A stretch of 64,000 nucleotides of DNA from an uncultured Bacteroidales bacterium (GCA_946183915.1 CAMHDJ010000002.1:1-64000); one strand, 5' to 3'; shown: positions 1 to 8,435, counted from the first letter of the stretch. Notes: generated by a model from the letters alone, not told the origin. Numbers and translations are program-made.

Positions 1-293
1 ACACCTTGCCGTCGCCCGCCCCCTGTAGGGACGCGGCGTGCCGCGTCCGCAGTAGACCATCCCCCCGTTTGTCCACGCTGTTGTAGGGACGCGGCGTGCC
101 GCGTCCGCAGTAGCCCTGCGGTACCCTCCGCCCACACCTTGCCGTCGCCCGCCCCCTGTAGGGACGCGGCGTGCCGCGTCCGCAGTAGACCATCCCCCCG
201 TTTGTCCACGCTGTTGTAGGGACGCGGCGTGCCGCGTCCGCAGTAGCCCTGCGGTACCCTCCGCCCACACCTTGCCGTCGTCCGCCGACCAGC
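1..293. repeat. 133-bp tandem repeat carrying four REP-like palindromes
   Basis: A 133-bp unit occurs at 1-133 and 134-266, and a third copy breaks off after about 27 bases. Each unit contains two copies of a palindromic core, GGACGCGGCGTGCCGCGTCC, in the same orientation, at about 25-55, 83-113, 158-188 and 216-246. The core is self-complementary except for its central two bases. The same core recurs at 42672-42697, 51730-51800 and 52950-52975. This looks like a REP (repetitive extragenic palindrome) family. No REP-associated transposase gene is present in the window. Confidence 0.9.
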
Positions 294-316
294 AGGTATC
301 CCCTCTCTATAATCGC

Positions 317-393
317 ACTATACTCACCCTATACGTACCTTATACCGACGTAAAAGGTGAGCAAAGTTTGAGTAAAAGGGGAGTAAAACCTAT
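317..393. repeat. Period-11 tandem repeat array
   Basis: Seven consecutive 11-nt units can be laid out here. The first three have the form CTATACnnAC and the next four the form GTAAAAGGGGA. The unit sequence changes part-way but the 11-nt phase is kept. The array lies between the REP array and the stop codon of the first gene. Confidence 0.75.
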
Positions 394-428
394 AGACTTG
401 TTAATCCCTATGTTTTATGATGTTGCCA

Positions 429-2000
429 TTACCGCAGCGGCGTGAGGGTGGTGCGGCGGTTGGCGGCGCGGCCTTCGGGGGTGTCGTTGTTGGCCACGGG
501 GCGGCTTTCGCCGTAGCCGCGATAGGTGAGGCGGTCGGCGCTGACGCCGCTGAGGATCAGGTAGTCGTAGACGGCCTTGGCGCGCCGCTCGCTGAGGACC
601 AGGTTGTCGGCATCAGAACCCACGGCGTCGGTGTGGCCACCCACCTCGAGGCGCAGCGTCGGGTGTCGCTGCAGGGCTTCGGCCAGACGGTCCAGCTCGG
701 CCAGCGAGGTCTCGTAGAGCTCGGCGCTGGCGGTGTGGAAGAAGATGTTTTTCAGCGTGACGGTGTCGCCCAGGGTGAGCAGGTTCTCGGCCTGCCGCAC
801 GGGGTCGATGAAGGTGATGGCCTCCGGCCGCGCCGGGGCGGGCAGGACGAAGCTGTAGAGGTCCTGCTGGCCGTAGCCGTCGCTGCGGTCGCTGGCGAAG
901 AGGGCCGTGCGGCCGTCGGGGGCCACGATGAGGCTGGCCTCGTCGCCAGAGGTGTTGATGGGGTAGCCGAGGTTCTTCACCTCGCCCCAGGTGGTGTCGT
1001 CGATGCGCTTGGCCACGTAGAGGTCGGCGCCGCCCATGCCAAGATGACCGTTGGACGAGAAGTAGAGCGTCCGGTCGTCGAAGTGTATGTAGGGCGAGGT
1101 CTCGTCGCCGGGGGTGTTGATGGCGGGGCCCAGGTTGCGGGGCTCGCTCCAGCGGCCCTCCTCAAGGGTGCTGCACCAGATGTCGGTGCCGCCGTAGCCG
1201 CCCCGCCGGTTGGAGGCGAAGTAGAGCGTGTAGCCGTCGATGGAGAGCGAGGGGAACGACTCCCAGTAGGTGCTGTTCACCGGCGCCCCCAGGTTGCGGG
1301 GCTTGCCCCAGCGCTTGCCCTGCCTCACGCTGAGGTAGAGGTCGCAGCCGGTGGGTTCGTTGTTGCGGCCGCAGGCGGTGAAGATGACCACGCGCCCGTC
1401 GTGCGAGAGGGTCTGGGCCCCCTCGTTGGCGTTGCTGTTGAGGGGCTCGGGCATGCGCTCGGCAGGGCCCCAGTTGAGTTCCATGGTGTCGTAGAGCGAG
1501 ATGTAGAAGTCCTCCTCCTGCGGCAGGTCGCGGCGGGTGGTGGCGCGGCGCGGCACGCGCCGCGTGAAGACCAGCATCCGGTAGTCGGCCGTCAGGGCTG
1601 GCATGTACTCGTCGGCCTCGCTGTTGACGTTGGGCCCCAAGTTGACGGGCCGGAAGGGCACAGGGTGCTCCACGGCATGCTGGCGCCACTCGGCCGTCCG
1701 GATGCCGTCGCGGGCCTCCTGTACCCAGCGGCTGCTAGTGGGATTCAGGTCTAGGCACTGCCGGTAGCAGTCGATGGCCGTCGCGAACTGCTCCAGTAGC
1801 AGGTGCTGGTTGCCTAGCAGCAGATACGCTTCGGCGTAGGTGGGGTCCACCTTGATGGCCTTGTGCAACAGCTTGATGGTCTCCTCGTACTGGCCCACGA
1901 TGCTCTTCTCCACGGCCTGCTCAAACAGCGGCTCGCTCTTCTTGTTCTGCCCCAGCGCCGCCAGCGGCAGCAGAAGCAGCAGTATGATGTATCGCTTCAT
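429..2000 (-). CDS. TPR / beta-propeller / OmpA-domain envelope protein (PorE-like)
   Basis: About 523 aa from the ATG at 2000; an upstream ATG at 2018 would add six residues before the signal peptide MKRYIILLLLLPLAALGQ. After cleavage come TPR-type helices (about residues 20-95), then repeated PD40/WD40-like strands (about 120-380) with recurring LYF(A/S)SN and GDE motifs, then a C-terminal OmpA peptidoglycan-binding domain (about 405-520) with the signatures GGHTDAVGS, LSERRAKAV and GYGES. This order matches PorE-type proteins, which anchor the type IX secretion machinery to peptidoglycan, although many Bacteroidota encode paralogues of other function. It lies 27 bp downstream of a T9SS cargo gene on the same strand, which fits a T9SS link. 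The domain call is firm; the PorE role is inference. Confidence 0.85.
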   Translation of the reverse strand: MKRYIILLLLLPLAALGQNKKSEPLFEQAVEKSIVGQYEETIKLLHKAIKVDPTYAEAYLLLGNQHLLLEQFATAIDCYRQCLDLNPTSSRWVQEARDGIRTAEWRQHAVEHPVPFRPVNLGPNVNSEADEYMPALTADYRMLVFTRRVPRRATTRRDLPQEEDFYISLYDTMELNWGPAERMPEPLNSNANEGAQTLSHDGRVVIFTACGRNNEPTGCDLYLSVRQGKRWGKPRNLGAPVNSTYWESFPSLSIDGYTLYFASNRRGGYGGTDIWCSTLEEGRWSEPRNLGPAINTPGDETSPYIHFDDRTLYFSSNGHLGMGGADLYVAKRIDDTTWGEVKNLGYPINTSGDEASLIVAPDGRTALFASDRSDGYGQQDLYSFVLPAPARPEAITFIDPVRQAENLLTLGDTVTLKNIFFHTASAELYETSLAELDRLAEALQRHPTLRLEVGGHTDAVGSDADNLVLSERRAKAVYDYLILSGVSADRLTYRGYGESRPVANNDTPEGRAANRRTTLTPLR

Positions 2001-2027
2001 AATATACAGGTTGGGCAAGGTCGGGTT

Positions 2028-3245
2028 TTATTTTTTAACCAGTCGGCGGGTGGCTTGGCCGCAGCGCAGGAGGTAGGTGCCGGCGGGCAGGGTATGGAGG
2101 TCGAGGCGGGCGCTGCCGTGGACGGTGCGGCGCAGCAGTTCGCGGCCCTGCAGGTCGGTGAGCAGCACGAGTCCCTCGGCTTGGACGGTGACGTGGTCGG
2201 TCGTGGGGTTGGGGTAGACGCGGAGGGATGCCGGGGCGACGGGGCTGTCGATGCCCACGGGACCGGGTTCGCCGTGGATGAGACGCACGGTGTAGGTGCG
2301 GACGGTGACGCCGTCTTCGGCGGTGACGGTGATGACGAAGAGGGCCGACTCGGGGATGGTGTCCACCGCCATGCGCTCGATGCCGACGGTGGCGTCGGAG
2401 GCCTCGGTGGTCACCGTCACGCTGCCGTCAGCCAGCAGGCTCGCGTCGTCGACATGCAGGGTGTAGTCGAAGCGCCCCTTCTGGAACCCTTCTATCGGCT
2501 GTCCGCCAACGCTGATGCCGGTGAGCCAGGCGCTGTAGACGAACTCGATGTCGTCGATCGAGAGCGAGTCGTTGCCGTCGCCGCCGCCGGGGGTGGCGTT
2601 GGTGGTGAGGTTGACCAACATGTAGCGGGGTGCGGCGTTGCCGTCGTAGACGAACGGCACCTTCATCTGCTGCCACTGGTAGCTGTGGGCCGACGAGGTG
2701 GTGCGGCCGAAGCGGGCCACCGCCTTGGCGCAGTAGAGGCTGGCGTCGCCCTCCTGGTTGGGGGCGCGGAAGTCGTTGTCGCCGTGCAGGATGGCCGACA
2801 CCTGGGCCTGCGAGCCGGCATCGGCGGCATAGTAGCTCACCCACACATACATCGAGTCCGGCGTGCCCGTGAAGGGCAGGCTGTGGTCGGCGTTCGAGCG
2901 CTGGGTGTAGTTGTAGTTTTCGCTGCTCGTGGCCGTCATTGAGCCGGCGTGGATGCGGCCGGTGGTCATGTTGCCGTTGGCCTTGATGCCGAGGATGGAC
3001 TGCGTGTAGAGGGTCAGGAAGTGGCTGCCCGCGGTGCCCGGCCGACCGCCGTTGCGGCGGTAGTGGTGGTTCGACGAGGCCAAGGTGGCGTAGCTGCCGT
3101 CCGACGAGCTGAAGGTGTTCCAATGGGTAGGCTCGGAGGTGTTGCCGCCGTCCCACTGCTCGAAGCCCGCATTGGGCAACTGATACTGCGCCGTGGCCGC
3201 CACCGCTGCCACCAGCAGAAACAAGAATATGACGCTTTTCTTCAT
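2028..3245 (-). CDS. Secreted PCMD-like protein with T9SS type A sorting domain
   Basis: 405 aa with signal peptide MKKSVIFLFLLVAAVAATAQ. The mature N-terminal two thirds resembles the PCMD (putative carbohydrate metabolism) fold: an early NAGFEQWD strand and a late SLSIDDIEFVY strand, followed by an Ig-like module around residues 235-320. The last 75 or so residues are a T9SS type A sorting domain, with VYPNPTTD, LTDLQGRELL and LPAGTYLLR and a basic C-terminus. The protein is therefore predicted to be exported across the outer membrane, and probably binds or processes glycans. It precedes the OmpA/propeller gene on the same strand. Confidence 0.85.
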   Translation of the reverse strand: MKKSVIFLFLLVAAVAATAQYQLPNAGFEQWDGGNTSEPTHWNTFSSSDGSYATLASSNHHYRRNGGRPGTAGSHFLTLYTQSILGIKANGNMTTGRIHAGSMTATSSENYNYTQRSNADHSLPFTGTPDSMYVWVSYYAADAGSQAQVSAILHGDNDFRAPNQEGDASLYCAKAVARFGRTTSSAHSYQWQQMKVPFVYDGNAAPRYMLVNLTTNATPGGGDGNDSLSIDDIEFVYSAWLTGISVGGQPIEGFQKGRFDYTLHVDDASLLADGSVTVTTEASDATVGIERMAVDTIPESALFVITVTAEDGVTVRTYTVRLIHGEPGPVGIDSPVAPASLRVYPNPTTDHVTVQAEGLVLLTDLQGRELLRRTVHGSARLDLHTLPAGTYLLRCGQATRRLVKK

Positions 3246-3261
3246 AGTGCCCTAATAACGC

Positions 3262-3293
3262 AGTCCCGCCGCACTTTATTGTGCGGCGGGACT
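3262..3293 (-). terminator. Hairpin downstream of ackA
   Basis: A perfect 13-bp inverted repeat, AGTCCCGCCGCAC and its complement, surrounds a 6-nt loop (3275-3280). It sits between the ackA stop codon and the next minus-strand gene. There is no long U-tract on the minus strand, so it may slow or process the transcript rather than fully terminate it. Confidence 0.6.
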
Positions 3294-3321
3294 CGTTCAG
3301 TTATACTGTTGCCGGGAAGCC

Positions 3322-4530
3322 TTACTTCACCAGGCTGTAGGTGTCGCTGGCGATGACGTACTCCTCGTCGGTGGTGACCACCACGACGGCCATCTTCGAC
3401 TCGGGGGTCGAGAGGATGATGTCCTCGCCCATCACGTTGTCGTTTTTGCTGAAGTCCACCTGGATGCCGAGGCACTCCATGTTCTCCAGGATGGGGCGGC
3501 GCATGAACCAGGCGTTCTCGCCGATGCCGCCGGTGAAGAGCAGCAGGTCGCAGCCGCCCATCTCGGCCATGTAGCCGCCGATGTAGCGCTTCACGCGCTG
3601 GGCAAACATGTCGAAGGCGTAGGTGGCGCGCACGTCGCCGGCGTCGCGGCCTGCGCGGATGTCGCGCATGTCCTGCTTGCCGCCGCTGATGCCCACCAGA
3701 CCGCTCTGCTTGTTGAGGATCTTGGTGATGTCCTTCCAGTCCTTGCCGTTCTCGACGATCTCCTTCTTGATGATGAACTCGATGACGCCGGGATCCACAT
3801 CGCCGGGGCGCGAGCCCATGATGAGGCCCTCCAGCGGGGTCATGCCCATGGTGGTGTCGAAGCTCTTGCCGTGGTCGATGGCGCAGATCGAGGCGCCGCT
3901 GCCGAGGTGGCAGGAGATGATCTTCAGGTCGTGCCAGTCGCGGCCGATCATCTTGGCGGCCTTCTCGGCGACGAACTTATGGCTGGTGCCGTGGAAGCCG
4001 TAGCGGCGCACGCCGTACTTCTCGTAGTACTCGTAGGGCACGCCGTAGAGGTAGCTCTTCGGGGGCAGGGTGCTGTGGAAGGCGGTGTCGAACACAGCCA
4101 CCTGGGGCACGCCGGGCAGCACCTCGCGCATGGCGTAGATGCCGGCCAGGTTGCCGGGGGTGTGCAGCGGAGCCAGCGGCGTCAGGGCCTTGATCTTCTC
4201 GATCACCTCGTCGGTGACGACGACGCTCCGGTCGAACGTCTCGCCGCCATGGGCCACGCGGTTGCCGACGGCACCGATCTCCTTGAAGTCCTTGATGACT
4301 CCCATCTTCGGGTCGATCAGCGCATTAAGCACGATCTTGATGCCCGCCGTGTGGTCGGGGATGGGCAGCTGCTCGTAGTGCTTCTGGCCGTTCCACTTGT
4401 GGGTGAACTCACCCATTTCGAGGCCGATACGCTCCAACAGACCCTTGGCCATCACCTGTGCGTTGTTGGCCATGTCGACCAGCTGATACTTGATCGACGA
4501 ACTTCCGCAGTTCAAAACTAATATCTTCAT
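3322..4530 (-). CDS. ackA: Acetate kinase
   Basis: 402 aa, the normal family length. Acetate kinase makes ATP from acetyl phosphate and ADP in the fermentative acetate pathway. Diagnostic segments are the N-terminal NCGSSSIKYQL phosphate-binding loop, RVAHGGE, FDTAFHSTLPP, RRYGFHGTSHK, SCHLGSGAS and FTGGIGEN. The usual partner phosphotransacetylase (pta) is not adjacent; the upstream sequence holds only a promoter and a repeat array, so ackA appears to be transcribed alone from its own promoter at about 4592-4624, possibly reading through a hairpin into the downstream T9SS gene. Confidence 0.97.
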   Translation of the reverse strand: MKILVLNCGSSSIKYQLVDMANNAQVMAKGLLERIGLEMGEFTHKWNGQKHYEQLPIPDHTAGIKIVLNALIDPKMGVIKDFKEIGAVGNRVAHGGETFDRSVVVTDEVIEKIKALTPLAPLHTPGNLAGIYAMREVLPGVPQVAVFDTAFHSTLPPKSYLYGVPYEYYEKYGVRRYGFHGTSHKFVAEKAAKMIGRDWHDLKIISCHLGSGASICAIDHGKSFDTTMGMTPLEGLIMGSRPGDVDPGVIEFIIKKEIVENGKDWKDITKILNKQSGLVGISGGKQDMRDIRAGRDAGDVRATYAFDMFAQRVKRYIGGYMAEMGGCDLLLFTGGIGENAWFMRRPILENMECLGIQVDFSKNDNVMGEDIILSTPESKMAVVVVTTDEEYVIASDTYSLVK

Positions 4531-4591
4531 ATTCTTTTATATGTTTGATTTTTATCGTCTTATCTTTACATCGCCCTTGTGTTGGGACGGT

Positions 4592-4624
4592 CAAAGATAC
4601 GAAAAAAAAGCGATCGGCCGACAA
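4592..4624 (-). promoter_or_regulatory. Bacteroidota-type promoter for ackA
   Basis: On the minus strand a TATCTTTG -7 box (4592-4599) is preceded by a TTG -33 element (4622-4624) with a 22-nt spacer. It lies about 60 nt upstream of the ackA start codon. Confidence 0.75.
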
Positions 4625-4665
4625 AAATATTCCTCATCGCTGCGTTTTTTCCCTCCAGCCACCGT

Positions 4666-4722
4666 AGTTGGTCCGCGGTAGGTCCGCAGTAGGTCCGCGG
4701 TTGGTCCGACAAACTGCGGAGT
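4666..4722. repeat. Period-11 array of GGTCCGCGGTA-like units
   Basis: Four or five consecutive 11-nt units of the type GGTCCGCGGTA, GGTCCGCAGTA and GGTCCGCGGTT lie upstream of the ackA promoter. The unit is close to those of the arrays at 11413, 42981 and 48672. Confidence 0.8.
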
Positions 4723-4847
4723 TGTCTCGGTGCAGGCATGGAGATGTTCCGTACAAGTGGCTGTGTGTCAGCGGCATGTGGTTTTGTTGATAGCCTATCG
4801 TGTTGATAGCTATGGCGTTGCGTATGCGGCGGGTGGGCGAAAAAGTG

Positions 4848-4879
4848 TTTGGCCGAATGGGGGAAAATGTCTATATTTG
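4848..4879 (+). promoter_or_regulatory. Promoter for the 4958 lipoprotein gene
   Basis: TTTG (4848-4851) and TATATTTG (4872-4879) are separated by 20 nt, a good match to the Bacteroidota primary sigma consensus. The gene start lies 79 nt downstream of the -7 box. Confidence 0.75.
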
Positions 4880-4957
4880 CAGTTGGAAGGCCACGGGGCA
4901 TCAGCGCGCAAAGCGCTGGGCGTCATGGCAATAAACTGTTTTAGAAAGGCGTTGGAT

Positions 4958-5731
4958 ATGAGAAATAGACTCAAAATATGGCTCCTGCCGCTGGCGGTGT
5001 GTGTGTTGCTGACGGCGGGATGCAACCGCGACAGGTGTAAGTTGCTCCTGATTGCCAGCCCGATGGCTTACGGCATGGTGGAGGGTGGCGGCGAGTACCG
5101 CATCGGCACGGAGGTGACCATCCGCGCGTTGCCCGACGAGGGCTACCGCTTCGTGAAGTGGAGCGACAACAACACGCAGAATCCGCGTGTGCTGGTGCTC
5201 TCGGGCAATATGTCGCTCACGGCGTATTTCGCCGAGCAGTCGGCGCCCGGGCCGGGCCCCGAGCCGGGCGGCGAACCCAACCGCAACATGGCGGTCACCT
5301 TCGACGGCACGACGTGGTACGGCTGCGGGGTGTTGATGTTCGACATGGAGGTGGGCTACCCGATGGTGCAGCTGCAGGTGCTGCGCTCCGACGAGGACCT
5401 GACGCAGCCCATCGCGGGCTTCAACCTGCCGCCGCAGACGGGCAGCTACGGCTCGCACGGCGACACGGTCTACTCGTGCTTCTACCTGGAGCACGGCGAG
5501 GCGGACATGGTCAGCTACGGCGGCGAGTCCTACCCGCGCTGGATCGCGCTGAACCGCGACGGGCAGCTCTACTGCACGGGCTCCGTCAGCGCCCTCGACC
5601 TCAACGCCTGCACGGTGAGTATGACGCTGCAGGCCACGATGCTCAACATGTACAACGTGGCCAACGGCCTCGACGAGGAGCTCCGCACCCTGACGGTGGC
5701 CCTCAACGGGGTGCGCTTCGTGCAAGCGTAG
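4958..5731 (+). CDS. Lipoprotein with InlB-type B-repeat domain
   Basis: 257 aa. The ATG at 4958 is chosen because it directly precedes a lipoprotein signal (basic MRNRLK, hydrophobic stretch, lipobox LTAGC) and lies downstream of a good promoter; upstream in-frame codons are not needed. Residues of about 25-90 match a divergent InlB B-repeat (Listeria-Bacteroides type), ending GYRFVKWSDN and LTAYF, a small beta fold common in surface proteins. A linker rich in Pro, Gly and Glu leads to a C-terminal beta-rich region without a recognised family. Probably surface or periplasmic; function unknown. Its stop codon lies 2 bp from the convergent SMR gene. Confidence 0.8.
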   Translation: MRNRLKIWLLPLAVCVLLTAGCNRDRCKLLLIASPMAYGMVEGGGEYRIGTEVTIRALPDEGYRFVKWSDNNTQNPRVLVLSGNMSLTAYFAEQSAPGPGPEPGGEPNRNMAVTFDGTTWYGCGVLMFDMEVGYPMVQLQVLRSDEDLTQPIAGFNLPPQTGSYGSHGDTVYSCFYLEHGEADMVSYGGESYPRWIALNRDGQLYCTGSVSALDLNACTVSMTLQATMLNMYNVANGLDEELRTLTVALNGVRFVQA

Positions 5732-5733
5732 CG

Positions 5734-6063
5734 CTATTCGGGCGAGAGCATCTTCAGCCCGACGATGGAGATGACCAGCGTCGTGATGAAGAAGAGGCGC
5801 CAGAAGGTGGCAGGCTCGTGGAAGACGAAGATGCCCAGCAGCACCGAGCCGAGGGCTCCGATGCCGGTCCAGACGGGATAGGCGGTGCCTATGGGGAGCG
5901 CCTCGGTGGCCTTGGCCAGCAGCACGGCGCTGAGGATGTAGAAGACTACGAAACCGCCCATCCATTCCCAGTAGGGCAGTCCGACGAGACCTTTGGCTTT
6001 GCCCAGGCAGAAGGCGAATCCTACCTCGCAGAAGCCCGCAATGATGAGTATGATCCAGTGCAT
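5734..6063 (-). CDS. Small multidrug resistance (SMR) family exporter, SugE/Gdx-like
   Basis: 109 aa with four transmembrane helices, the normal SMR size. The essential helix-1 glutamate is present in AGFCEVGFAF, and the conserved helix-2/3 segment LPIGTAYPVWTGIGALGSVLLG is typical of the family. The GTAYPVWTGIGA form fits the SugE/Gdx (guanidinium exporter) branch better than EmrE, but sequence alone does not fix the substrate. It starts 12 bp after the SprT-like gene and is the last gene of the minus-strand operon. I see no guanidine riboswitch upstream. Confidence 0.88.
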   Translation of the reverse strand: MHWIILIIAGFCEVGFAFCLGKAKGLVGLPYWEWMGGFVVFYILSAVLLAKATEALPIGTAYPVWTGIGALGSVLLGIFVFHEPATFWRLFFITTLVISIVGLKMLSPE

Positions 6064-6075
6064 TTTGCTTGTTGA

Positions 6076-6732
6076 TTAGTTGTCTTGGTTGAGAGTTATC
6101 TCGGCGTTGGCGCTGACGGTGTAGCGGCGGCCGGTGGCGGGCTCGAGGCAGAGCCAGCGGGTGCGGCGGCGCTCGAGGGGCAGCAGCTCCATGTCGGGCC
6201 GGCTCTTCAGCCGGAAGCGTATGTCTGTGGGATTGGGGCGTCCGGCGAGCAGGCGGTCGAGCGTCTGGTGCTCCTCGGGGCGGTAGCCGTCGTCGTGGTG
6301 GTGCAGCGTCTCCTCGATCTGCCTGAGCAGGGGGCGGCTCAGGGGGATGCGCCGCACGTAGCGTGCCAGCAGACCCTGCACCTCGGGCGGGAAGCAGTGG
6401 GCGTGGTCGGCGATGAGGCGGGCGTACTCGCCCTGCCACTCGTGGCCGTGGGGGGCGGCGCCGGGGTGCTTGAGGTGGGTCTCGAGGTGGGCCGCCTCGT
6501 GCAGGAAGACCCAGAGGAAGAGGTAGCGGTTGAGGTCGCCGTTGACGCTGATCTCGTGGTAGTCGTGTCCGCCGGCGGCTTGCGGCCAGCGGTAGTCGCC
6601 CAGCTTGCTGGTGCGCTGGCGCGTGATGTGGAAGTGCACCCGGTGGCGGTCGAGGTAGCTGTAGACCCAGTCGACCGCTTGCGGGGGCAGGTGGTTCGAC
6701 AGGATGCGGCGGTATTGTTCTTGGGTGGTCAA
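6076..6732 (-). CDS. SprT-like zinc metalloprotease domain protein
   Basis: 218 aa. The active-site motif HEAAH (residues 78-82) and a downstream HGHEWQGEYARLI segment are those of SprT-like metallopeptidases, which include SPRTN-type proteases of DNA-protein crosslinks. The bacterial substrate is not established. The C-terminal part resembles the small beta domain that in some relatives binds zinc, but no CxxC pair is seen. The start is TTG at 6732, within the TTGA overlap with the stop codon of the upstream 40-aa lipoprotein gene. There is no usable ATG nearby, so translational coupling is likely. Confidence 0.8.
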   Translation of the reverse strand: MTTQEQYRRILSNHLPPQAVDWVYSYLDRHRVHFHITRQRTSKLGDYRWPQAAGGHDYHEISVNGDLNRYLFLWVFLHEAAHLETHLKHPGAAPHGHEWQGEYARLIADHAHCFPPEVQGLLARYVRRIPLSRPLLRQIEETLHHHDDGYRPEEHQTLDRLLAGRPNPTDIRFRLKSRPDMELLPLERRRTRWLCLEPATGRRYTVSANAEITLNQDN

Positions 6733-6851
6733 AACGTGGGGCAGTCGCAGTGGCTGCGGTTGTGTCGGTACATGTGGTCGTTCGAGCTGCAGGCCGTGCC
6801 GAGCAGTGCGGCCACCAGCAGGAGGGCGACGAGGAGGAGCTTTTTCTTCAT
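6729..6851 (-). CDS. Small Cys-rich lipoprotein (40 aa)
   Basis: A 40-aa gene between the LolC/E-like and SprT-like genes. It has a basic N-terminus (MKKK), a hydrophobic stretch and a lipobox LGTAC at residues 17-21. The mature peptide is only about 20 residues, ending HCDCPTF. Its ATG overlaps the stop codon of the upstream permease gene (ATGA) and its own TGA overlaps the TTG start of the next gene, which argues strongly that it is real. Similar tiny lipoproteins ending in a CPxF/W-type motif occur in Bacteroidales; no function is known to me. Confidence 0.75.
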   Translation of the reverse strand: MKKKLLLVALLLVAALLGTACSSNDHMYRHNRSHCDCPTF

Positions 6852-8071
6852 ATCTTGGCGCGTTGAACGGTGAGGGTTACGGAGGCGGTGCTGATGGCCA
6901 TCACCAGCAGGAAGGTGGCCGCGAAGTCGATGCCGCGCATGGCTATGGGGAAGGTGCTGACGACGAAGTTGCCGTCGCCCATGCGGATGATGCCGAACTG
7001 CTGTTGCAGCCAGCAGACCACGAAGCCGATGACCAGTCCGGCCGCCACGGCCACGGTACAGATCAGGATGCCCTCGGCCCGGAAGGTGCGGCGCAGGCGT
7101 TGCCGCGTGAGACCCATGCTCTGCAGGATGAAGATGTCGCGTCGCTTGTTGATCACCAGCAGCGAGAGCGAGGCCACCAGCGAGAGGGTGGAGATGAGCA
7201 CGATGAGCGAAAGGATCAGGTATATGCCCAGGCGCTCCGAACGGAATATCTTGTAGTAGAGCGGCTGCTGGTCGTAGCGGTCCTTGACAACGAGCGGTTG
7301 GGCGGCTGTGCGGTCGAGGTGTGCGGCCACGAGGCGCTTGACCTTACGCGGATTGGCTCCGGGATTGAGCTTGATGGCCAGGGCGCTCACCTCGTCGGGG
7401 GCATAGTCCATCAGGCGACGCACGAAGTCGATATCGGTGACCACGTACTGGCGGTCGATGTCCTGCTGGATGAAGAAGTAGGCCGCCGGATAGGCGTAGC
7501 CGCTGTTGAACGCTTGGTCCATGGTGAACCCCATGGCGGTGCTGCCGCGCTTGGGGATGTGGATGGCGGCCGCGTGGTTGGAGTGCAGCCGCATGGCGAG
7601 AGTGTAGTAGACCTCGCCCCCGACGAGCAGATAGGTGAGCCCGTCGGCCCCCTCGCCGAGGCGGTAGGTGCCCTCGGTGAGCAGGGTGTCGAGCCCGCTG
7701 ACGAGGCGGTAGTCGGCGTCGACGCCCCGCAGGCGTACGATCGCCTGGTTGCTTCCGTAGGTGATCCAGGCGGTCTCGTTCACCATCTGCGACACTGTCG
7801 CCACCCCCTCGCTGCCGGCAAGGCCATCCATGTCAAGGTCGCGCGTATGGAAGGTCTTGCCTTCGGCCGGCTCGACGACCAACTCGGGGTCGAAGACTCC
7901 GAAGAGGCTCTTGGTCAGGTCGCCGATGCCGTTGTAGACCGACAGCACGATGATGAGTGCCGCCGTGCTGACCATCAGCCCGATGAGCGACACCCACGAG
8001 ATCACTGTCACCACCGACCGCTGACGGCGGCCGAAGAGGTAACGCACGGCGATGAGATGTTCCAGCCTCAC
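6848..8071 (-). CDS. LolC/LolE-like ABC transporter permease
   Basis: 407 aa. The N-terminus MRLEHLIAVRYLFGRR leads into transmembrane helix 1, followed by a periplasmic MacB-type domain (about residues 45-265) and three C-terminal helices of the FtsX/MacB permease fold (270-405), including SLLVINKRRDIFILQSMG. This is the lipoprotein-releasing (Lol) layout. The start is GTG, overlapping the rbfA stop by 4 nt. An rbfA-permease pair is common in Bacteroidota. No ATPase subunit is next to it, so a LolD partner must be encoded elsewhere. Confidence 0.88.
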   Translation of the reverse strand: MRLEHLIAVRYLFGRRQRSVVTVISWVSLIGLMVSTAALIIVLSVYNGIGDLTKSLFGVFDPELVVEPAEGKTFHTRDLDMDGLAGSEGVATVSQMVNETAWITYGSNQAIVRLRGVDADYRLVSGLDTLLTEGTYRLGEGADGLTYLLVGGEVYYTLAMRLHSNHAAAIHIPKRGSTAMGFTMDQAFNSGYAYPAAYFFIQQDIDRQYVVTDIDFVRRLMDYAPDEVSALAIKLNPGANPRKVKRLVAAHLDRTAAQPLVVKDRYDQQPLYYKIFRSERLGIYLILSLIVLISTLSLVASLSLLVINKRRDIFILQSMGLTRQRLRRTFRAEGILICTVAVAAGLVIGFVVCWLQQQFGIIRMGDGNFVVSTFPIAMRGIDFAATFLLVMAISTASVTLTVQRAKI

Positions 8072-8412
8072 TGTTGAAGCAGGCGGTTGATGTTATCCAT
8101 GTAGTCCAGCGTGTCGTCGAGGAAGAACTCCAGGTGGGGGATGATGCGCAGCTGCTTCCCTTCGCGCATGCCTAGACGTCGACGCAGGTCGGAGGTGTTC
8201 TCCCGGATCAGGGCCAGGACGCCGTCAGGCGTGCCCTGGCCAATCACCATGATGCTGACGTAGATGCGTGCAATCGACAGGTCGGGGGTGATGGTGACGT
8301 GGGTGACGGTGATCAACGACGGGCCCAGCACGGGCTTCATCTCCTTCAGGAAGATGTCGCTCATGTCCTGCTGGATCAGTCGGCATATCTTGTTTTGACG
8401 TGTACTCTGCAT
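8068..8412 (-). CDS. rbfA: Ribosome-binding factor A
   Basis: 114 aa, full length. RbfA binds immature 30S subunits and helps 16S rRNA 5'-end maturation. The sequence shows the KH-like fold pattern: N-terminal helix KICRLIQQDMSDIF, strand ITVTHVTITPDLSIARIYVS, and C-terminal LRIIPHLEFFLDDTLDYM. It overlaps the permease gene downstream and lies 23 bp after the barrel gene upstream. Confidence 0.95.
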   Translation of the reverse strand: MQSTRQNKICRLIQQDMSDIFLKEMKPVLGPSLITVTHVTITPDLSIARIYVSIMVIGQGTPDGVLALIRENTSDLRRRLGMREGKQLRIIPHLEFFLDDTLDYMDNINRLLQQ

Positions 8413-8435
8413 TTTCCTTTCGTTTTCTCGTTACA

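Noticed and set aside
417-1754. Long plus-strand ORF opposite the OmpA/propeller gene
   Set aside because: It is a shadow of a high-GC gene: repetitive Val/Gly/Ala content, no domain, and the opposite frame gives clear TPR, PD40 and OmpA motifs.
4730-4957. 76-residue upstream extension of the InlB-repeat lipoprotein
   Set aside because: It begins upstream of the promoter and hides the lipobox signal peptide.
5663-6063. Guanidine riboswitch for the SMR exporter
   Set aside because: The gene follows the SprT-like gene by 12 bp, leaving no room for a leader RNA.
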